Part shown: in pieces, positions 55,547-62,485 of the stretch
Layout: each line of letters begins with the position of its first letter
How positions within the stretch are numbered: the stretch's first letter is position 1
Source: Rhodoferax sp. AJA081-3
GTDB taxonomy: Bacteria > Pseudomonadota > Gammaproteobacteria > Burkholderiales > Burkholderiaceae_C
Assembly (NCBI RefSeq): GCF_017798165.1
Contig: NZ_CP059068.1
Coordinates: 4,092,001 to 4,156,000, forward strand
Direction of reading: 5' to 3'
Length of the DNA: 64,000 nt
Translations under genes and position numbers: made by a program
Notes under the pieces: model-generated
Databases searched by the model: none
What the model was told of the DNA's origin: nothing
What the model saw: only the letters and a program-made list of their open reading frames with translations

Positions 55547-56230
55547 ATGCCTAGCGCCGCCAAAAAGACCATCAGCCAGCAACGCGCACGCAGCGCCGAA
55601 GACAAAGACCTGCGGCGCGCGCATCTGATCGAGGCCGCGACGCGCTTGTTTGCCGATGCGGACTTCGACGCCGTCACCATCGCCCGCGTGGCCGAGGCGG
55701 CGGGCGTGGCCAAGGGCACGGCCTACATCTACTTCGCCACCAAAGAGGCGCTGTTTCTGGAGCTGGTACGGGCGGAGCTGTTGCTGTGGCAGCAAGACCT
55801 GGTCGCGGCACTCAAGCGCTTGCGCGCGCGCCAGCCGCTGGATGCCGTTCCTGCCGCGATTGCGCGCAGCGTGGCCCAGCGCCCCACGTTGCAGCGGCTG
55901 CTGGTACTGCTGCACACGGTCATAGAGCCCAAGATAGACGAGGTGTCCGCGCGCGACTTCAAACTATTTTTGCGCGACCTGCTGGCGCAGGCCTGCGAGC
56001 CGCTGTGCAGCAAGCTGCCCGGACTGACTGCAGAGCAGGCCACCACGCTGATGCTGCAATTGCATGCGCTGGTCATCAGCTTGGCGCAGTTGTCCAACCC
56101 GCCGCAGGTGATGGTGCGGGTCTTGGCGGACAACCCGGAGCTGCAGTTCTTCAAGATTGATTTCGAGCCCTTCCTGCGCGATACATTGGCCACGCTGGTG
56201 CGGGGGACGGTGACTCCGCCATCGCAGTAA
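55547..56230 (+). CDS. TetR/AcrR-family transcriptional regulator
   Basis: 227 residues. The N-terminal helix-turn-helix is VTIARVAEAAGVAKGTAYIYF; the C-terminal ligand-binding part is unlike well-known members. It starts 14 nt after the hydroxylase large subunit and probably belongs to its transcript, as an autoregulator responding to a substrate. Frame extension upstream is inside the hydroxylase gene and is rejected. The gene is followed by a long hairpin. Confidence 0.9.
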   Translation: MPSAAKKTISQQRARSAEDKDLRRAHLIEAATRLFADADFDAVTIARVAEAAGVAKGTAYIYFATKEALFLELVRAELLLWQQDLVAALKRLRARQPLDAVPAAIARSVAQRPTLQRLLVLLHTVIEPKIDEVSARDFKLFLRDLLAQACEPLCSKLPGLTAEQATTLMLQLHALVISLAQLSNPPQVMVRVLADNPELQFFKIDFEPFLRDTLATLVRGTVTPPSQ

Positions 56231-56234
56231 GCGC

Positions 56235-56328
56235 GTTGCCTGGGCGGCAGAGCGTTTTGCTCCGTGTCCCCCGCCCGCTGCGCGGGCTCCTCCTTTACCT
56301 GCGCAAAACGCTCTGCCACCCAGGCAAC
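56235..56328. repeat. Long imperfect palindrome between convergent genes
   Basis: Arms at 56235-56260 and 56303-56328 are 26-nt inverted copies with one mismatch; the arm reads GTTGCCTGGGCGGCAGAGCG at its start. The 42-nt loop contains a second small palindrome, GCCCGCTGCGCGGGC, and the sequence CTCCTCCTTTACCTGC. It lies between the TetR gene and the desaturase gene, which converge. Confidence 0.85.
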
Positions 56329-56358
56329 TAGCCTCAGCGCTCCACCGCTGCGGGGGGC

Positions 56359-57039
56359 CTACTTTTTCCCGCTGTGCAGGGTGCCAAAGATCCAGTCCAT
56401 CAGCGGGTAGCTGATGTTGAAGTTGTGGTGGGCCATCAGCGCCTGGTCGTGGTGCGTGGTGTGTAGGCGGCGCAGCACCCGCATACCGGGCAGGCGTGCG
56501 ACAACATGGTGGGGCGGCAGGTGGTAGGCAAAGTGCAGCAGCTCGTAGTTCAAGAAATAGGCGGTTGCCATCAGCGCAAACAGGTAGCCAACATTGGGCG
56601 TTGTCAGCCAGGCCAGTACGAGCGCCACCGGTGTACCAAACACCAGCAGGAAATAGGTCACCAGCACGGGCGGGAACAACACCACCTTGAAATCGCGCGA
56701 ACTTTCAAACGCCATCTCGCGCTCAGTAAAGAAGCGGTGGTGTTGTTTGGAATGCCGCTCGTACACCATGCGCAGCCCGGGGCGCAGGTGGTGCATGGGG
56801 CCGCGGTGGCCAAAGTATTCCGACAGGTTGCAGTACAGAAAGGTGAGCGGCAGCGCCAGCCATTCCCAGCGCGTCACCGCGTTGAGCTGCAGCGCACAAA
56901 AGGCAATGATGCTGCTGGCCATGCAGACAGTGAACGCAAAATGCAGCCAGCCCTGGTAGCCAGGCTTGATGAACTGCTGGCGGTACTCCGCGCGGTAGGC
57001 GGCCAGAGGCGGTGACAGTAGAGGAGGCATCTTGCTCAT
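56359..57039 (-). CDS. Fatty acid hydroxylase / sterol desaturase-family membrane protein
   Basis: 226 residues with about four membrane helices. The di-iron histidine boxes are H78-R-G-P-M-H83-H84, H96-x3-H100-H101, H169-x3-H173 and H193-x2-H196-H197 plus H204-H205. These match the family of membrane di-iron hydroxylases and desaturases. Its ATG overlaps the SRPBCC gene by 4 nt, so the two act together, perhaps on a lipid or other hydrophobic substrate. Substrate unknown. Confidence 0.9.
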   Translation of the reverse strand: MSKMPPLLSPPLAAYRAEYRQQFIKPGYQGWLHFAFTVCMASSIIAFCALQLNAVTRWEWLALPLTFLYCNLSEYFGHRGPMHHLRPGLRMVYERHSKQHHRFFTEREMAFESSRDFKVVLFPPVLVTYFLLVFGTPVALVLAWLTTPNVGYLFALMATAYFLNYELLHFAYHLPPHHVVARLPGMRVLRRLHTTHHDQALMAHHNFNISYPLMDWIFGTLHSGKK

Positions 57040-57500
57040 ACGGCCGCCTCTTCCAGCTTGCGCTTCAGGTTTTGCAGCGCCTGCGCCGACTGCGCCCGCA
57101 TGCGGGGCACCACCACGCTGCGGCCCATAAAACGCATCCAGTTTTTCACCGTGAAGTGGAAGGTGCGCCTAAAGCGGGTGCCTTGGGCCGCGTCCATCTG
57201 GTAGCGCACCTTGACGTCGATGGTGGGCGAGGTGCCATGCACTTCCCACACTAGCGGCGATTCGGTGTGGATAACCGTCCAGCGCAGATGGCTGCGCTTG
57301 CGCCAAGGCAGCCAGGCAATGGGCCGCATGCTGACATCTTCTTCAAAATGGTCGCCGGCCATCAGCGTGTGGGCGCTGGGCGTGGCGGATTCCGACGCCG
57401 GGTGCCACTCATGCCAGCGCCAGGGCTGGGTCACGTAGCTATACACCGCCACGGGTGGGCGGCGGATGAAGATTTCGTTTTCTAGTTTGTGTTCCTGCAT
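57036..57500 (-). CDS. SRPBCC (START/Bet v1-like) family protein
   Basis: 154 residues. It has the pattern of a polyketide-cyclase/START-like fold: IRRPPVAVYSYVTQPWRWHEWHPAS, then HFEEDVSMRPIAWLP, LVWEVHGTSPTIDVKVRYQM and TRFRRTFHF. These proteins form a pocket for hydrophobic ligands. It overlaps the desaturase-family gene, suggesting that it presents or accepts the same ligand. It is divergent from the AraC regulator. Confidence 0.8.
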   Translation of the reverse strand: MQEHKLENEIFIRRPPVAVYSYVTQPWRWHEWHPASESATPSAHTLMAGDHFEEDVSMRPIAWLPWRKRSHLRWTVIHTESPLVWEVHGTSPTIDVKVRYQMDAAQGTRFRRTFHFTVKNWMRFMGRSVVVPRMRAQSAQALQNLKRKLEEAAV

Positions 57501-57560
57501 GCGGTCTCCAGCGTGTGTTTTTGTTGGTCATTCGCATTGTTCTGAAACCGCCGGGTTTTG

Positions 57561-57589
57561 GCATTGACGGGCGTGGCCATTGCATTGAC
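57561..57589. promoter_or_regulatory. Direct repeat, possible AraC-type operator
   Basis: GCATTGAC occurs at 57561-57568 and again at 57582-57589, exactly 21 bp apart, two helical turns. It lies in the 121-bp divergent region between the SRPBCC gene and the AraC-family gene. AraC regulators commonly bind such half-sites on one face of DNA. Confidence 0.55.
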
Positions 57590-57621
57590 ATTTCGCGCCA
57601 ACCTGCATAAGGTCAATCCCC

Positions 57622-58635
57622 ATGCTCGACCCCCGCACCGTCTCCTCCGCCTATGTCCGCACCCTGCTCGCCACGGTAGAGGCGCAGGGTGTGAGCGCCG
57701 ATGCCGTGCTGCAGGGCCTGCCGGTGGATGCCACCGAGATGGCGCAAGCCAACGGCCGTATCGGCGTTGGCATCTCGCGTCTGGTGTGGGACCGTGCGCT
57801 GGCCCTGACCGGGGATCCGTTGTTGGGCCTGCAGGTGGGCGAGGCGATGAAGCCCAACACCTTCCGTGTGCTGGGCCTGGCCACCATGAGCTGTGCCACG
57901 CTGGAGCAAGCGATTGGTGTAATGCTGCGTTACCAGCGCCTGGTCAGCGAATCTGGTTCGTTGTCGGCACACGCGCATCCCAACGGAGACGTGACCCTGG
58001 TCCACACTGCGCAGACGCTCAAGGTGCCCATACTGCCGCAGCAGGTGGAGGCCCTGCTGGCCGGCGTCTACCGCCAGGCGCTGTGGCTGGCCGGTCGCCC
58101 GTTTCTGCCCGTGGACGTGTGTTTTCGCCATGCGGCCTTGGGTGATGTGCAGCGCTACGTGCAGTGTTTTGGCATCACCCCGCAGTTTGGTGCCGATGCG
58201 AATGCCATCACCTATGCCAAGGCCGATCTGCAGGCCCCGCTGCCCCAGGCCGATGCCGAGTTGTGCCGCATGCACTGCGAAGTAGCCGACCGCCAACTGG
58301 CCAGCCTGCCGCAGGTGGGTTATGCGTCCAGCTTTGCCGTGCAATGGTTGTCCAACCGAGGCGATGCCCCCACGGGCATTGAAGACCTGGCCGCGGCACT
58401 GGGCATGGGTGTGCGCAGCCTGCAGCGTGCGCTGAAGGACGAGGGCACGAGCTGGGGGAACCTGGTAGATGGCATGCGCCGCGACGCGCTGGCGGCTCTA
58501 CTGCAACAGGGCCTGAGCCTGGAAGCCGCCGCGCAGCGCCTGGGCTACCACGATGCCAGCAGCGTCAGCCGTGCCGCGAAACGCTGGTTTGGCAAAACGC
58601 CGGGGCAATGGCGGGCAGACGCCAAGGCCCAGTAA
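57622..58635 (+). CDS. AraC-family transcriptional regulator (Arabinose_bd-like N-terminus)
   Basis: 337 residues. The N-terminal domain (about 20-210) matches the OruR/ArgR-type ligand domain of PF12625 proteins (VLGLATMSCATLEQAIGVMLRY). The C-terminal AraC helix-turn-helix pair (about 250-330) includes EDLAAALGMGVRSLQRALKD and EAAAQRLGYHDASSVSRAAKRWFGKTPGQWR. It probably controls itself and the divergent SRPBCC-desaturase pair. The start ATG at 57622 leads MLDPRTVSSAYVR. Confidence 0.92.
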   Translation: MLDPRTVSSAYVRTLLATVEAQGVSADAVLQGLPVDATEMAQANGRIGVGISRLVWDRALALTGDPLLGLQVGEAMKPNTFRVLGLATMSCATLEQAIGVMLRYQRLVSESGSLSAHAHPNGDVTLVHTAQTLKVPILPQQVEALLAGVYRQALWLAGRPFLPVDVCFRHAALGDVQRYVQCFGITPQFGADANAITYAKADLQAPLPQADAELCRMHCEVADRQLASLPQVGYASSFAVQWLSNRGDAPTGIEDLAAALGMGVRSLQRALKDEGTSWGNLVDGMRRDALAALLQQGLSLEAAAQRLGYHDASSVSRAAKRWFGKTPGQWRADAKAQ

Positions 58636-58636
58636 G

Positions 58637-59266
58637 TCAGGCATAACAGGCCAAAAACATATCCACCGCCGACTCCACCACCTGCTGTTGCACGGCCGGC
58701 GGCAGCGTGGGCTGACCCATGGTGATCTGCGGCCAGAAGGCGAAGTTTTTCACCAGGCCCTGCAACTGGTGCGCGGCAAACACCGGGTCGGGCAGCTTGA
58801 GCTTGCCATCGGCTGCTGCGGCGCGCAGCCACAGCGTCACACCTTCCTCGCGCGCGCCCAGGCGGGCCACCATCTCTTGTGCCCGTTCGGGGGAGTGGAT
58901 GGTCTCGGCAATCGCCACGCGCGCCAGGTCGAGAAAACTCGCGTCACACAACATGCGCATCTTTTGCCACATCAGCTCCAGCAGCTGCGCGCGCAGTGGC
59001 CTATCCGGCTGGTAAGCCAGGTCCACCTGGGCGCTACTGCTTTCCCATAACTGGACCAATATCTCTGCAAACAGCGCCTCTTTGCTGGGGAAGTGGTTGT
59101 ACACCGTGCGTTTGGACACACCCGCCGTGGCCGCCACCTGGTCCATGCTGGTGGCACCAAAGCCGTGGGTGCGGAATTCGTCGATCGCAGCCTGCACGAT
59201 GGCCAGGCGTTTGCGGTCGGTCAGGCGGTCTTTGGGGGGCGCGTCAGGGGGCAAAACAGAGGACAT
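58637..59266 (-). CDS. TetR/AcrR-family regulator (AefR-like C-terminus)
   Basis: 209 residues. The helix-turn-helix is TSMDQVAATAGVSKRTVYNHF. The C-terminal part includes RLVAIAETIHSPE-type sequence and FAAHQLQGLVKNFAFWPQITMGQP, like the AefR-type C-terminal domain. The gene is divergent from the metallo-hydrolase gene and likely regulates it through the shared 76-bp region. It ends 1 bp from the AraC stop. Confidence 0.91.
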   Translation of the reverse strand: MSSVLPPDAPPKDRLTDRKRLAIVQAAIDEFRTHGFGATSMDQVAATAGVSKRTVYNHFPSKEALFAEILVQLWESSSAQVDLAYQPDRPLRAQLLELMWQKMRMLCDASFLDLARVAIAETIHSPERAQEMVARLGAREEGVTLWLRAAAADGKLKLPDPVFAAHQLQGLVKNFAFWPQITMGQPTLPPAVQQQVVESAVDMFLACYA

Positions 59267-59298
59267 GGATAAATTTTACACCGCCGGGTTTACTTTTA

Positions 59299-59315
59299 TG
59301 TAGAATAAAACTACA
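59299..59315. promoter_or_regulatory. Inverted repeat, possible TetR operator
   Basis: TGTAG-AATAAAA-CTACA, arms of 5 bp with a 7-bp centre, in the region between the divergent TetR and metallo-hydrolase genes. The adjacent CACTG-TG-CAGTG (59314-59325) is a second small palindrome. Either could be an operator. Confidence 0.45.
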
Positions 59316-59342
59316 CTGTGCAGTGCAACTTATTGATTTCCC

Positions 59343-60542
59343 ATGAAACACCTCGCCCTCACCCTTGTTGTTCTTTTGACCGGAGTACTCGCCATGTCAT
59401 CTTGCGCTCTGCTGGAGCCGTCCCCTGCCGAACCCCATATCGCCTCGCCGCAAGCCGAAGGCGGCAAATACCGCAACATCACGCCGCAAGAGCAAAGCAC
59501 CGGCGGCTTGGTCAAGTCGCTGCGCCTGGCCTGGAAGTTTGCGTTCGACAAGCCCAAACACACCGTGCCCGAGGGCGACATCCCGGTCCAGCCCATCACC
59601 CGCGCCCAGTTGCTGGCCGCGCAGGACGGCACGGTGTTCCGCATGGGCCACTCCACCATCCTGCTCAAGCTGAACGGCCAGTTCTGGCTGACCGACCCCG
59701 TGTTTTCCGACCGCGCCTCGCCTTTCCAGTGGCTAGGCCCCAAGCGTTTCCACGCGCCGCCCATCAGCATTGAAGACCTGCCACCCATCAAGGGCATCAT
59801 CCTGTCGCACGACCATTACGACCACCTGGACGAAGACGCCATCAAACGCCTGGCCGCCAAGACCGAACACTTTTTGACACCGCTGGGTGTGGGCGACCGC
59901 ATGATCGCCTGGGGCGTGGACCCGGCCAAGGTGCAGCAACTGGACTGGTGGCAATCCACCAAAGTGGGCGGTGTAGAGTTTGTGGCCACCCCGGCCCAAC
60001 ACTTCTCCGGCCGCGGCCTGCGCGACGGCAACCAGACCCTGTGGGCATCGTGGGTGATCTACGGCGGTGGTGAGAAAGGCAAGGACGGCCTGCGCATCTT
60101 CTTCAGCGGCGACACGGGTTACTTCGATGGCTTCAAGGCCATTGGCGACAAGCTGGGCCCGTTTGATTTGACGCTGATGGAAACCGGCGCCTACGACAAA
60201 CAATGGCCCTACGTGCACATGCAACCCGAAGAAACGCTGCAAGCCCACCTGGACCTGCGCGGCAACTGGATGCTGCCCATCCACAACGGCACCTTCGATT
60301 TGGCCATGCACACCTGGCACGAGCCCTTTGACCGCATCACCGCGCTGGCCAAGGCCAAGGGCGTGGCCATCACCACCCCGTGTATGGGCGAACCTCTGAC
60401 ATTGCGCCAACCCCACGGCGGTTCGGCCTGGTGGCTGACGGTGGACGGGCAAAAGGCGCTGGCCGCCGCGAACGGTGGCGCGGCGCAGAAGCCCGGCGGT
60501 GATCTGAGTGCGTGTGCAACGCCTGTTGCGGCAAAGTCTTAA
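59343..60542 (+). CDS. Metallo-beta-lactamase-fold hydrolase, probable lipoprotein
   Basis: 399 residues. The N-terminus MKHLALTLVVLLTGVLAMSSC has an export signal with a possible lipobox cysteine (weak, MSSC). The metal motif H156-D-H158-Y-D160-H161 (ILSHDHYDHLD), TPAQHFSGRG, FFSGDTGYFDGF and PIHNGTFDLAMH fit the NAPE-PLD/UlaG branch of the superfamily, often acting on lipid or phosphoester substrates. It is probably under the adjacent TetR regulator. Substrate unknown. Confidence 0.88.
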   Translation: MKHLALTLVVLLTGVLAMSSCALLEPSPAEPHIASPQAEGGKYRNITPQEQSTGGLVKSLRLAWKFAFDKPKHTVPEGDIPVQPITRAQLLAAQDGTVFRMGHSTILLKLNGQFWLTDPVFSDRASPFQWLGPKRFHAPPISIEDLPPIKGIILSHDHYDHLDEDAIKRLAAKTEHFLTPLGVGDRMIAWGVDPAKVQQLDWWQSTKVGGVEFVATPAQHFSGRGLRDGNQTLWASWVIYGGGEKGKDGLRIFFSGDTGYFDGFKAIGDKLGPFDLTLMETGAYDKQWPYVHMQPEETLQAHLDLRGNWMLPIHNGTFDLAMHTWHEPFDRITALAKAKGVAITTPCMGEPLTLRQPHGGSAWWLTVDGQKALAAANGGAAQKPGGDLSACATPVAAKS

Positions 60543-60549
60543 GCCAAAT

Positions 60550-60601
60550 GGGGCTCTAGCCCCCGTCATATGGATCTGAGTTGCTATCAATAGCGTAGCG
60601 T
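60550..60601 (+). repeat. Dispersed repeat, copy 9
   Basis: GGGGCTCTAGCCCCCGT, spacer, then TTGCTATCAATAGCGTAGCG. Intergenic, 8 bp after the metallo-hydrolase stop; the first block can form GGGGC/GCCCC. Confidence 0.8.
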
Positions 60602-60646
60602 TAAAAGGGTTTTGAACCTTTTGAGCCGCTGCGCTATCCTATCCCT

Positions 60647-60991
60647 GTGACCCGCCTATTCACCATCCTGCTGCTGATCGTCTTGCTGCCCCTGCGGGGC
60701 TGGGCGGTGGAGCAGATGGCGAATGACATGGCGGCGGGGGCCATGCCCGCAGACTGCCCCATGGTGCAGATGGCGCAGGCGGCCCCGGCAGACACGGGGT
60801 CCACGGACGACAGCGGAACAACGCCAACCGAGCGCACCTGCCAGTCCTGCCAGCTGTGCATGGCATTGGCCGCAGCTGAAATGCCCATCATCCAGGCGGT
60901 GGGCCCTGCGCCGCCAACCGTTGTTGTGCACCGCGCCGACCGCTTTGCCAGCGCCGACGTTTCCCCCGTCTCCAAGCCCCCCATTTTCTGA
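60647..60991 (+). CDS. Small exported Cys-rich protein (DUF2946-like)
   Basis: 114 residues with a GTG start. Signal peptide VTRLFTILLLIVLLPLRGWA. The mature part has C37 and the triplet C65-x2-C68-x2-C71 (CQSCQLCMA), with Met-rich stretches (MANDMAAGAMPADCPMVQM). This pattern is like periplasmic copper-locus DUF2946 proteins. Its position ahead of the outer-membrane and MerP/MerT-like genes supports a role in metal binding; the family assignment is by eye only. Confidence 0.65.
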   Translation: MTRLFTILLLIVLLPLRGWAVEQMANDMAAGAMPADCPMVQMAQAAPADTGSTDDSGTTPTERTCQSCQLCMALAAAEMPIIQAVGPAPPTVVVHRADRFASADVSPVSKPPIF

Positions 60992-61087
60992 TCCGACAGC
61001 CGAACTACGTCCGCACGTTTCTGGATAGAGCGTGTGGGTTGATTCCTGTGGGCTTTTTCTTGAGCCCGCTGTTAGGAGAGGAAAGCA

Positions 61088-61738
61088 ATGAAACCGCGTT
61101 TTCGAAACACCGCGCTGGGCGTGGCGGCCACTCTGGCGTCGCTACCCGCCCTGTGCGGCCCCATGGGTTTTAAGGACAGTTGGATGGCCATGGGCGACCT
61201 CAGCCCCAACTGGCAAGAGGTTTTTGTCAACTACGCACTGACGCCGCGTGACGCGGTAGGCGCCTCTACCCTCAGCATGCGTTCGGACGACGAGACGCTT
61301 ACCCGCCGCGCCAACGAGGCGGTCTACACCCGGCTGCTGAGTCGGTGGAACATGCCCGACGCGCAGGCCAATATCTGGTTGCTGGCAGGTGTGGGTTCGG
61401 TGACCGGTAACGACTTTGCTGGCGCCAGGGCACTGGCATCGCCCGGTTTACAGGTCGACTACGAGACCACCCGTTTCTACGTCTCCGCTGCGGCCCGGCT
61501 GTACCGGGCCGACGGGCTCAACCACGACTATGCGTCGGCACGCATCGGCTTCTCGTTTTACGAGGTGGACTACGACCAGGTACAGCCCTGGCTGGTGCTG
61601 GAGGCGCGGCGCATGCAGGGCCTGTCTGGCAAAACCGAGCTCACGCCCATGCTGCGCCTCATCCACAACCGCTATTTCGTCGAACTGGGTATCAACACCG
61701 ACGCCCAAGTTCGTGCCAACTTTATGTACACATTTTGA
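61088..61738 (+). CDS. Probable outer-membrane beta-barrel protein
   Basis: 216 residues with AGGAGAGGAA before the ATG. Signal peptide MKPRFRNTALGVAATLASLPALC. Alternating aromatic/hydrophobic strands follow (TRFYVSAAARLYRA, ARIGFSFYEVDYDQVQPWLVLEARRM, NRYFVELGINTDAQ), and the protein ends in F (FMYTF), typical of outer-membrane barrels. Closest to proteins of unknown function near metal-resistance genes. It is 13 nt before the MerP-like gene and likely co-transcribed. Confidence 0.75.
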   Translation: MKPRFRNTALGVAATLASLPALCGPMGFKDSWMAMGDLSPNWQEVFVNYALTPRDAVGASTLSMRSDDETLTRRANEAVYTRLLSRWNMPDAQANIWLLAGVGSVTGNDFAGARALASPGLQVDYETTRFYVSAAARLYRADGLNHDYASARIGFSFYEVDYDQVQPWLVLEARRMQGLSGKTELTPMLRLIHNRYFVELGINTDAQVRANFMYTF

Positions 61739-61751
61739 CCAGGAGCACACC

Positions 61752-62093
61752 ATGAAAAAGACAAGCATCACCGCCATCACCCTTGCGCTGGCCTTGGCCG
61801 CGTTGCCGTCCTTTGCAGCCAACACGCTGAAGATCACCGTCAATGGCATGGTCTGCGCGTTCTGCGCGCAGGGCATCGAGAAGCGCATAAACAAAATGGG
61901 CGCCACCAAAGAGGTTCTGGTGGACCTGAAGAAGAAAACCATTGTGGTCGAGGCCAAAGACGGCCAGACGCTGGACGGCAAGGCCATCTCCGCCGAGATC
62001 GTGGACGCCGGTTATGACGTCGTCAAGCTGGAGCCCGTGACCCAGTCCGTGGCCGACATCAAGGCCGAGATGCTGAAAGGCCGCAGCAAATGA
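61752..62093 (+). CDS. Periplasmic heavy-metal-associated domain protein (MerP-like)
   Basis: 113 residues. Signal peptide MKKTSITAITLALALAALPSFAA. The HMA domain has the metal motif G-M-V-C35-A-F-C38 and ends EIVDAGYDVVKLE, as in MerP and CopZ. It binds a soft metal ion between two cysteines and could hand it to the MerT-like membrane protein encoded next, which it overlaps by 4 nt. Metal identity is not determined. Confidence 0.9.
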   Translation: MKKTSITAITLALALAALPSFAANTLKITVNGMVCAFCAQGIEKRINKMGATKEVLVDLKKKTIVVEAKDGQTLDGKAISAEIVDAGYDVVKLEPVTQSVADIKAEMLKGRSK

Positions 62094-62482
62094 GTGCGGA
62101 TGGTCTGGCTGAGACCCGTGGCAGCTTGTGGTCGTCGGTGGCCAGCCTGTTTGCCACGTCTGGCACGCTGGTGTGTTGCGCCATACCCGCGCTGCTGGTG
62201 GCGTTGGGGGCGGGGGCGGCTCTGTCGTCGCTGGTGGCTGTGTTCCCGCAGGTGGTGTGGCTCAGTGAACACAAGCTGGGCCTGTTTGTGTTTGCCGGCC
62301 TGATGCTGGGCGCCAGCGGCGTGCTGCAGTGGCGCAACCGCACCGCGCCGTGCCCCACAGACCCCGCACTGCGCCAGGGCTGCCTGCGCACCCGCAAGCT
62401 GGCGGCCCGGGTGTATGGCGTCAGCGTGGTGTTTTATCTCGTCGGCGGCTGGTTTGCGTTTGTGATGCCGCTGGTAGGTTAA
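62090..62482 (+). CDS. MerT-like membrane protein
   Basis: 130 residues, three membrane helices. The vicinal pair C29-C30 in TSGTLVCCAIPALLVALG is the MerT hallmark in the first helix. C88 and C98 lie in the loop before the third helix (APCPTDPALRQGC), where MerT has its second cysteine pair. It likely moves a metal ion given by the MerP-like protein across the inner membrane. No merR or merA is present, so mercury is not assured. Confidence 0.85.
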   Translation: MSADGLAETRGSLWSSVASLFATSGTLVCCAIPALLVALGAGAALSSLVAVFPQVVWLSEHKLGLFVFAGLMLGASGVLQWRNRTAPCPTDPALRQGCLRTRKLAARVYGVSVVFYLVGGWFAFVMPLVG

Positions 62483-62485
62483 ACG

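Noticed and set aside
61752..62482. A mercury-resistance (mer) operon
   Set aside because: Only MerP-like and MerT-like genes are present; no merR, merA or merR operator was seen.
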